Assembly (NCBI GenBank): GCA_964524295.1
Contig: CAZGCW010000146.1
Location: 1 to 9,823, forward strand
Source: UBA9926 sp964524295
Lineage (GTDB): Bacteria; Pseudomonadota; Gammaproteobacteria; Pseudomonadales; Azotimanducaceae
Direction: 5' to 3'
DNA: 9,823 nucleotides
A model generated the notes under the pieces. The model saw only the letters and a program-made list of their open reading frames with translations, had not been told where the DNA came from and made no database searches. The translations under genes and the position numbers were made by a program. Shown one piece after another: positions 1 to 4,784 of this stretch (position 1 is the first letter of the stretch; every line of letters begins with the position of its first letter).

Positions 1-207
1 GTTAGGGAGGGAACGACTGTGCGGGCTGCGGTTGATCTTTCTGGGCTGCAGCAGAGTTTTCCCGAAATTACATTTTCTGAGTGTCCATTGGGAAGATTCG
101 GACGGAGAATCGAAGACGATGCTTTAGTCGAGTCAGGGGACCGTATTGAGATCTATCGTTCCCTGATACTCAGCCCGAAAGAAATAAGGCGTCGTCGGGC
201 TAGTTAG
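1..207 (+). CDS. rnfH: RnfH family protein (UPF0125), 3' part only
   Basis: The reading frame is open from base 1 to a TAG at 205-207 and gives the last 68 residues; the start lies left of the window. RnfH is a small protein of about 90-100 residues with a ubiquitin-like beta-grasp fold and poorly defined function. It is often encoded next to ratA and smpB. The family hallmark is visible near the end: GDRIEIYRSLILSPKEIRRRRA matches the 'GDRVEIYRPL..DPKE.RRQRA' ending of the E. coli protein in pattern. The upstream part VREGTTVRAAVDLSGL fits the 'EGATVEEAI..SGL' segment. The stop overlaps the convergent bamE stop by 8 bp. By synteny ratA and smpB are expected to the left, but this is inference. 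The assignment is firm; the cellular role is not. Confidence 0.88.
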   Translation, partial: VREGTTVRAAVDLSGLQQSFPEITFSECPLGRFGRRIEDDALVESGDRIEIYRSLILSPKEIRRRRAS

Positions 208-565
208 ACCCCGTATCCGCTCTGGCATTGGTGACGTCGCTGGGCACAAAGTCGCCTTCAAAATGGCTGAGTTTGTTGTCTTTAAAATAAATGACGAGTT
301 CCTTGTGCAATCGTTCTCGACCGGGTATTTGCAGGGAATAGATATAATTCCACCTGTCTTGGTCAAGGGAATCCTCAAGTATCGGGTTACCTAGAATAAA
401 TTGGATCTGGCTTTTGGACATCCCTGGTTTGAGCTTATCAATCATTTCCTGTGAGACGATATTTCCCTGCTGTATGGTGAGGCGATAAACCCACGGGAAC
501 TGGAACGTCGAACAGCCTGTCGTGAATAGACCCAACAGGATCAAGGTAACTACTAGATTTTTCAT
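200..565 (-). CDS. bamE: Outer membrane assembly lipoprotein BamE (SmpA/OmlA)
   Basis: This 121-residue protein is a small lipoprotein of the BAM complex, which inserts beta-barrel proteins into the outer membrane from the periplasmic side. The N-terminus is a lipoprotein signal peptide: Lys3, a hydrophobic stretch 4-14, then TTGC with Cys18 as the predicted lipidated residue. The -3 position is Thr rather than the usual Leu, a mild departure from the lipobox. Family motifs follow: YRLTIQQGNIV (27-37, compare YRPDINQGNYL in E. coli) and LKPGMSKSQIQFILGNP (45-61, compare IRVGMTQQQVAYALGTP). Next come the tryptophan-aromatic strand WNYIY and a C-terminal strand pair. The length fits the family (E. 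coli about 113). It is transcribed divergently from fur, as reported for omlA and fur in Pseudomonas aeruginosa. No strong Shine-Dalgarno precedes its ATG. Confidence 0.95.
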   Translation of the reverse strand: MKNLVVTLILLGLFTTGCSTFQFPWVYRLTIQQGNIVSQEMIDKLKPGMSKSQIQFILGNPILEDSLDQDRWNYIYSLQIPGRERLHKELVIYFKDNKLSHFEGDFVPSDVTNARADTGSN

Positions 566-599
566 GGTAGAACTTGTCTTTAATTAATCGGATTTACGG

Positions 600-618
600 C
601 TATTGTATCGTATAATGG
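600..618. promoter_or_regulatory. Candidate divergent bamE/fur promoter with facing -10 hexamers
   Basis: A perfect -10 hexamer TATAAT lies at 611-616 on the + strand, suitably placed for fur. On the minus strand TACAAT lies at 607-602, facing bamE. Together they make an imperfect dyad, CTATTGTA-TCG-TATAATGG, with 6 of 8 positions symmetric. Neither direction has a good -35 at 17 bp. The transcription start for fur would fall near 623, leaving a leader of only about 17 bases before the upstream ORF. Overlapping divergent promoters between omlA and fur have been described in P. aeruginosa. I do not see a convincing Fur box here. Confidence 0.5.
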
Positions 619-627
619 GGATTAGCG

Positions 628-634
628 AGGAGGA
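628..634 (+). promoter_or_regulatory. Strong ribosome binding site of the fur upstream ORF
   Basis: AGGAGGA is a near-complete anti-16S match, placed 5 bases before the ATG at 640. It serves the 9-codon upstream ORF and not fur itself, whose ATG at 666 lies 31 bases further on and in a different frame. Confidence 0.8.
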
Positions 635-639
635 ATCTG

Positions 640-669
640 ATGTTTGCAGCTGAAGACTTTAGAGGATGA
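640..669 (+). CDS. 9-codon upstream ORF coupled to fur (uof-like)
   Basis: The ORF ATG TTT GCA GCT GAA GAC TTT AGA GGA TGA encodes MFAAEDFRG. It has the best Shine-Dalgarno in the area (628-634, 5-base spacing). Its TGA stop at 667-669 overlaps the fur start in the arrangement ATGA (666-669). The fur frame is closed just upstream by TAG at 660-662, so fur cannot begin at ATG 640 and the two ORFs are distinct. The only purine-rich stretch next to the fur ATG (AGAGG, 661-665) abuts it directly, too close to work as a normal site. The arrangement therefore suggests that fur is translated by coupling. In E. coli a 28-codon ORF, uof, is coupled to fur in this way and is the target of the small RNA RyhB. 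The peptide here is unrelated in sequence and probably has no function of its own. Confidence 0.7.
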   Translation: MFAAEDFRG

Positions 670-1079
670 CGGCCGAGACTCAGGGCCTGAAGGAAGTAGG
701 GCTCAAGATCACGTTGCCGCGGGTCAAGATACTTAATATTCTTGCTAGCTCAAGTGTGCGGCATGTCAGCGCAGAAGATGTTTATAAAATCCTGCTGGAA
801 AAGAATGAAGATATTGGGTTGGCAACGGTTTATAGGGTATTGACGCAGTTTGAAAATGCAGGCCTTGTTAACCGGCATCATTTTGAAGGTGGGCACTCTG
901 TTTTTGAGCTATCACCAGAACACCACCATGACCATATCGTCTGTATAAAGTGCGGGCACGTTGAAGAATTCGCTGACCCTGATATTGAAGCCAGGCAAAA
1001 AGATATTGCCAAAAGGCTGGGCTTTGAATTGACGGACCATGACCTGAATTTGTATGGATTTTGCGCTGACTGTCGTTAG
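666..1079 (+). CDS. fur: Ferric uptake regulator Fur
   Basis: This 137-residue protein is the iron-responsive transcription factor. With Fe(II) bound, the dimer binds Fur boxes and represses iron acquisition genes. An N-terminal winged helix (about 1-83) contains the recognition stretch GLATVYRVLTQFENAGLV (51-68). The C-terminal half dimerises and binds metal. All E. coli metal ligands are present at the same numbers: His33, Glu81, His88 and His90 in one site; His87, Asp89, Glu108 and His125 in the other; and structural zinc cysteines Cys93 and Cys96. A second pair, Cys133 and Cys136, is CxxC instead of the E. coli Cx4C. The protein ends one residue later and lacks the His-rich E. coli tail. 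ATG 666 is the only possible start, because an in-frame TAG lies at 660-662. It overlaps the upstream ORF stop and converges with recN over a 33-bp gap. Confidence 0.97.
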   Translation: MTAETQGLKEVGLKITLPRVKILNILASSSVRHVSAEDVYKILLEKNEDIGLATVYRVLTQFENAGLVNRHHFEGGHSVFELSPEHHHDHIVCIKCGHVEEFADPDIEARQKDIAKRLGFELTDHDLNLYGFCADCR

Positions 1080-1112
1080 TTTCAATGCCCGTGCTTAACC
1101 CTGACTGACGGT

Positions 1113-2792
1113 TTAATTCCGTGATGGAATAACCTGGCTCTCTGCCAGCATTTCGCTGGCATGGGCAAGGGTCCTTTCGGTTATTGATATACCGCCCAAC
1201 ATACGAGCAATTTCGTTGATTCTTTCGTTTCGACAGAGAAGACTGATTTCAGTGTGATTCGAGTTGACGGGTTTGCTGACCTGAAAGTGATGCTCACCTT
1301 GGGCCGCGACTTGGGGCAGATGAGTGACACATAAAATCTGGGCGCTGCCACTCAGGTCTCTAAGCAGCGAACCGACAATGGATGCGATGGCACCACCAAT
1401 GCCGACATCCACTTCGTCAAAGACCAGCGTGGGAACAGCCGATGTATCCGCTGTGACCACTTGAATGGCGAGGCTGATTCTTGATAATTCGCCTCCGGAT
1501 GCTATTTTATTAAGTGGTAGTGGGGTCTGGCCCGGGTTTGTGCTCACTAGAAATTCGATATCTTCATATCCGGTACTACGAATCTCTGAATCTTCCGATG
1601 CCGACAGGCTGATTTTTAATTGGCCGTGCTTCATACCCATTTTGTGGATCAGCTGGGACACCTTTTTTTCTAATTCGGGCGCTTTGTTGAAGCGTAATTT
1701 GCTTAGCGATTTAGCGGCTTTATGGTACTTCAACCGCTGCGATTCAAGTTCCTCAGCCAGTTTTTCGATATCCCCATGATTGTCTTCCAAAGCCCTTAAT
1801 TGATCCATTAGCTGCTGGCTAAAAGCGGCCAGATCACGGGGTTGGATTTTATGTTTTCTGGCAATGTCGTGAATTTGCAATAACCTGGCTTCGATCCCCG
1901 CTAACCGCGCGGGATCGACTGGATAATTTTCGACATAGCGATTGAGGTCTTTCGAGACTTCTTCGACTTGGATAATGCTCTCGTCGAGTAGTTCTCTTAG
2001 TTTTGTGATGGTGGGATCTTCAATCTGATTCATCAGGGTATTGACTTGATGGAGTTGTCCTATGATGGTTGGGTCTGAATCACTATTGATCAGTTCAGCG
2101 GCTAGAGAGGCATTATTGATGTGGTGTTCGGCACGACTCAAAAGATGATGCTCTGCTTCGAGGCTTTCAAGTTCGGTTGGTTCAAGATTCAGTTCGGTTA
2201 TTTCACTTGCCTGGTACCTTAGTAACTGCAGTTTGTCATTGTTTTCATCAGAGGCGGCAATCTGGTGTTCCAACTGTTTTTTGTTTTCCTGGTATTGACT
2301 GTGAAGTTGCTTCACTTTTCCAGCTAGCTTCTGAGCGCCGGAATACTCGTCCAGGAGCTGTCTTTGGGTTGGTTTTTTGAGTAACGATTGGTGCTCATGT
2401 TGTGCATGTATATCGATTAGTTGTTCGCCTAAGGACTTTAATTCAGTCAGGGTCGTTTGCGAACCGTTAATAAATGCTCGATTTCTTCCGTCTGAGCGAA
2501 TCACGCGGCGCAACAGGACCAGGTTATCTTCAATATCGATATCCCTTTTGACTAGCCATTTTCTGGCAGCAGGTAATTTTGTGATATCGAATAGGGCGCT
2601 GACCTCAGCCATGCTTTTACCGGAGGCGATTTGATTAATCTCGGCGCGTTGGCCCAAAGTGAGAGACAGGCCATCAAGCATAATCGACTTGCCGACACCG
2701 GTTTCCCCGGTAATGACGCTCATACCATCAGGCAGGTCAAGATCTAGATGATCGACGATCGCTAAATCTTTAATTGTAATTTGAGTCAGCAT
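1113..2792 (-). CDS. recN: DNA repair protein RecN
   Basis: RecN is an SMC-like ATPase of the cytoplasm that acts in recombinational repair of double-strand breaks. The protein has 559 residues, the family's usual size (E. coli 553). The N-terminal head half carries Walker A GETGVGKS (29-36) and the RecN motif DIHAQHEHQSLL (127-138). The middle, about 150-380, is rich in Glu, Gln, Lys and Leu and looks like the expected coiled coil. The C-terminal head half has the ABC signature ASGGELSR (431-438), Walker B TLVFDEVD (455-462) and a switch histidine in VTHLPQ (His491). The start at 2792 gives the typical N-terminus MLTQITIKDLAIV; AGGAA lies rather far upstream (13 bases). RecN is SOS-induced in many bacteria, but no CTGT-N8-ACAG LexA box is visible upstream. 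It is divergent from hrcA. Confidence 0.97.
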   Translation of the reverse strand: MLTQITIKDLAIVDHLDLDLPDGMSVITGETGVGKSIMLDGLSLTLGQRAEINQIASGKSMAEVSALFDITKLPAARKWLVKRDIDIEDNLVLLRRVIRSDGRNRAFINGSQTTLTELKSLGEQLIDIHAQHEHQSLLKKPTQRQLLDEYSGAQKLAGKVKQLHSQYQENKKQLEHQIAASDENNDKLQLLRYQASEITELNLEPTELESLEAEHHLLSRAEHHINNASLAAELINSDSDPTIIGQLHQVNTLMNQIEDPTITKLRELLDESIIQVEEVSKDLNRYVENYPVDPARLAGIEARLLQIHDIARKHKIQPRDLAAFSQQLMDQLRALEDNHGDIEKLAEELESQRLKYHKAAKSLSKLRFNKAPELEKKVSQLIHKMGMKHGQLKISLSASEDSEIRSTGYEDIEFLVSTNPGQTPLPLNKIASGGELSRISLAIQVVTADTSAVPTLVFDEVDVGIGGAIASIVGSLLRDLSGSAQILCVTHLPQVAAQGEHHFQVSKPVNSNHTEISLLCRNERINEIARMLGGISITERTLAHASEMLAESQVIPSRN

Positions 2793-2928
2793 AGTATCGC
2801 TTGAGTTCCTGCCATAGATTGTAGATCAGTACCGAGCTTCCCCACGGTTTAAAAAGCAGACTCAGGTTTGTTTGCTTACCGGAAAAGGCTAGTTTAATCT
2901 AGTTACTTGTCCCAGTTGATTGTACGTT
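2793..2928. other. recN-hrcA divergent intergenic region
   Basis: These 136 bp must hold promoters in both directions. I see no CIRCE element, no LexA box and no sigma-32 promoter. On the minus strand a TACAAT hexamer (2823-2818) could be the recN -10, with a poor -35. On the + strand TTTAAT (2893-2898) could be an hrcA -10. It sits inside two direct copies of CTAGTT (2889-2894 and 2899-2904) spaced one helical turn apart, which could be a protein site or chance. Confidence 0.3.
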
Positions 2929-3969
2929 ATGGAAACTGTTTCGGTTACCGATAAAGCTCAAATTTTGTTAAAAAATTTAATCGAGCAATATATTGCTGGC
3001 GGTCAGCCGATCGCCTCGAAGTATTTAGCCAGATCCGCAAACATGCCGATCAGCCCTGCTTCGGTCCGAAATATTATGGCGGATCTCGAGGACAAAGGCT
3101 TCCTCAAGTCGCCGCATACCTCCGCGGGTAGAATACCTACTGAGAAGGCGTATCGGCTTTTCGTCGACTCGCTCATTAAAGTGCAACCCATGGCTGATGT
3201 TGATATCAAGCAGTTGTCCAAACATCTTGACCCTGACATGACAGCGCAGGAGTTGGTGAAGTCTGCCTCTGACCTACTGTCAGAGATCACTCATATGGCG
3301 GGATTGGTTACCATTCCCAGAAATGAGCAGGTGGTCTTGAAACATTTGGAATTCCTGCCGTTGTCAGGAGAGCGGGTGCTGGTGATCATGGTGTTGAATG
3401 ATCATGAGGTTGAAAATCGAGTTATTCATGGCAAAGAAGCTTATACAGATACCCAATTGAAGGAGATTTCCAATTTCCTGAATGCCCACTTTGTGGGCCA
3501 CAGTCTGGCGAATATTCGCCTCAGAATTGTTGAGTCGATGACGTCAGACCGAGAAAATATGAATAATCTGATGCAAGCGACCTTGGAAATGGCATCGATG
3601 GTATTTGAAACTGAGCAACCTGCTGATTTTGTGGTGGCGGGTCAGGAAAACTTGTTTGAGATGGGTCAGGATCAACGCCTGGATGATATCAGGGCGTTAT
3701 TTAAAGCGTTTTCACTGAAGGGTGATATTTTGCATTTGCTTGACCGTTGCATGAACTCTGAGGGAGTGCAGCTCTTTATAGGCCAGGAATCAGGGTATGA
3801 CCTACTCGACGAATGCAGCCTGGTCACTTCTTCCTATCAGATTGAGGGCCAGCTGGTGGGTGTATTGGGGGTCATTGGGCCTACTAGAATGGCCTATGAT
3901 CGAGTCATCCCGATAGTTGATACCACAGCACGGGTTCTCAGTGCTGCCCTTGAGGTTTCCAGGCGCTAG
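2929..3969 (+). CDS. hrcA: Heat-inducible transcription repressor HrcA
   Basis: HrcA is a dimeric repressor that binds CIRCE (TTAGCACTC-N9-GAGTGCTAA) at chaperone genes and depends on GroEL for activity. Numbered from ATG 2929, the 346-residue protein has an N-terminal winged helix. It includes SPASVRNIMADLEDKGFLK (42-60), followed by the family hallmark HTSAGRIPTEKAYR (63-76). The C-terminal ligand and dimer domain ends with IGQESGYDLL, then GVLGVIGPTRMAYDRVIPIV, both typical of full-length HrcA. A TTG at 2920 is in frame and would add MYV, but neither start has a clear Shine-Dalgarno; I chose the ATG. It lies upstream of grpE-dnaK-dnaJ, the usual neighbours of hrcA. Enterobacteria and, as far as I know, pseudomonads lack this gene. 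It looks intact. Confidence 0.94.
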   Translation: METVSVTDKAQILLKNLIEQYIAGGQPIASKYLARSANMPISPASVRNIMADLEDKGFLKSPHTSAGRIPTEKAYRLFVDSLIKVQPMADVDIKQLSKHLDPDMTAQELVKSASDLLSEITHMAGLVTIPRNEQVVLKHLEFLPLSGERVLVIMVLNDHEVENRVIHGKEAYTDTQLKEISNFLNAHFVGHSLANIRLRIVESMTSDRENMNNLMQATLEMASMVFETEQPADFVVAGQENLFEMGQDQRLDDIRALFKAFSLKGDILHLLDRCMNSEGVQLFIGQESGYDLLDECSLVTSSYQIEGQLVGVLGVIGPTRMAYDRVIPIVDTTARVLSAALEVSRR

Positions 3970-4007
3970 CAGGGATTGCTGCGCCTCATTCAAATACGTC
4001 CGCTCTG

Positions 4008-4024
4008 TTAATCATCCTGATTAA
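4008..4024. repeat. Perfect inverted repeat upstream of the grpE promoter
   Basis: TTAATCA-TCC-TGATTAA is a perfect 7-bp inverted repeat with a 3-base centre, ending 28 bp before the sigma-32 -35 element. All arms are AT-rich apart from one C-G pair, and no T-run follows on either strand, so it is a poor terminator for hrcA. It could be an operator. It does not match CIRCE in sequence or spacing. Confidence 0.5.
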
Positions 4025-4052
4025 AAAAGTTAGTTGAGTAAGCCTGTTTGAC

Positions 4053-4080
4053 CTTGAAAAAGGACTACAAAACCCCATAT
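4053..4080 (+). promoter_or_regulatory. Sigma-32 (RpoH) heat-shock promoter of grpE-dnaK-dnaJ
   Basis: CTTGAAA (4053-4059), a 13-base spacer and CCCCATAT (4073-4080) match the E. coli sigma-32 consensus CTTGAAA-N11-15-CCCCATnT at every defined position. Transcription would begin near 4087, about 24 bases before the grpE ATG. This implies that the cell has RpoH and that the chaperone genes are switched on positively by heat. Confidence 0.9.
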
Positions 4081-4110
4081 TCCCATGTAATTCGGATTTA
4101 AGGGTTAAAA

Positions 4111-4683
4111 ATGACCAAAAAGCAGGAAATTGAAGAGGAGTCAGTAGAGGCCATGGAGCCTGTGGATGACTGCTCTGAACCCATGGAATCAACCGATCAG
4201 GTACAAGCGACAGACTCTGAGGCATTGCAGGAAGCCCTGGAAGAAATTGCTGCACATAAGGATACCGCCCTAAGGGCAGAAGCCGAAATGCAGAATCTGC
4301 GTCGCCGAGTTGATAGAGATATTCAAAACGCCCATAAGTTTGGTGCCGAACGGTTATTACAGAGTTTACTTCCGGTAATCGATAGCATTGAAAAAGCAAT
4401 TGAGACCAGTGAGCAAGCAGAGACGCCTGCAGATGACCCTCAGCTGGAGGGTATAAAGCTTTGTCATAAGTTGTTTGTAGATGTTTTGGGTAAGGAAGGA
4501 ATTGACGCTGTAGACCCGCAGGGAGAACCGTTTGATCCTAACCTTCATGAAGCATTGTCGATGGTTGAAAGTGCCGACCTTGAGTCGAATTCGGTTATTG
4601 CGGTAATACAAAAAGGGTACACGCTGAATCAGCGGTTAATCAGACCGGCCTTAGTGATTGTGTCGAAGTCTTCATCAATATAA
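4111..4683 (+). CDS. grpE: Nucleotide exchange factor GrpE
   Basis: GrpE releases ADP from DnaK and so resets the Hsp70 cycle in the cytoplasm. The 190-residue protein matches E. coli length (197). Residues 1-37 are acidic and disordered, as usual. A long helix follows (about 38-80, with RAEAEMQNLRRRVDRD at 55-70), which forms the coiled-coil dimer and thermosensor in the family. The LLPVIDSIEKAIE helix (86-98) is next. The C-terminal beta domain carries the family signature from FDPNLHEAL (141-149) to IQKGYTLNQRLIRPALVIVSK (ending near 186). The start is supported by AAGGG (4100-4104) six bases before the ATG. It is the first gene after the sigma-32 promoter and lies 101 bp before dnaK. Confidence 0.97.
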   Translation: MTKKQEIEEESVEAMEPVDDCSEPMESTDQVQATDSEALQEALEEIAAHKDTALRAEAEMQNLRRRVDRDIQNAHKFGAERLLQSLLPVIDSIEKAIETSEQAETPADDPQLEGIKLCHKLFVDVLGKEGIDAVDPQGEPFDPNLHEALSMVESADLESNSVIAVIQKGYTLNQRLIRPALVIVSKSSSI

Positions 4684-4696
4684 ATCTTAGGAAATA

Positions 4697-4726
4697 CTTG
4701 AAATTATCCATAGCAAGCCTACATAG
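4697..4726 (+). promoter_or_regulatory. Second, weaker sigma-32-like promoter before dnaK
   Basis: A second exact CTTGAAA occurs at 4697-4703 in the grpE-dnaK gap. A 15-base spacer is followed by CTACATAG (4719-4726), which matches CCCCATnT only in part (the C..CAT core). It would allow extra dnaK-dnaJ transcription without grpE. The -35 half is clear; the -10 half is poor. Confidence 0.45.
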
Positions 4727-4784
4727 AGGGCTACAGAACAAACCCGCGGGGCAGCATGACCCTGTTAGAAAGGAGAAATAAAAA

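Noticed and set aside
600..618. Fur box at the fur promoter (autoregulation)
   Set aside because: The dyad here does not resemble the GATAATGATAATCATTATC pattern; it is better explained by two facing -10 hexamers.
640..1079. fur starting at ATG 640 with a frameshift or sequencing error
   Set aside because: Residues from ATG 666 match the usual Fur N-terminus (compare MTDNNTALKKAGLKVTLPR in E. coli), and ATGA coupling explains the upstream ORF without an error.
1116..1130. Bidirectional terminator between fur and recN (ATTCC-GTGAT-GGAAT)
   Set aside because: Only a 5-bp AT-rich stem within recN, with no T-run on either side.
2793..2928. LexA (SOS) box or CIRCE element before recN/hrcA
   Set aside because: No CTGT-N8-ACAG and no TTAGCACTC/GAGTGCTAA on either strand; only a CTAGTT direct repeat.
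3986..4399. 137-codon ORF on the minus strand opposite grpE
   Set aside because: It lies antisense to the well-supported grpE, shows no recognisable motif, and its composition is explained by the grpE codons read backwards.
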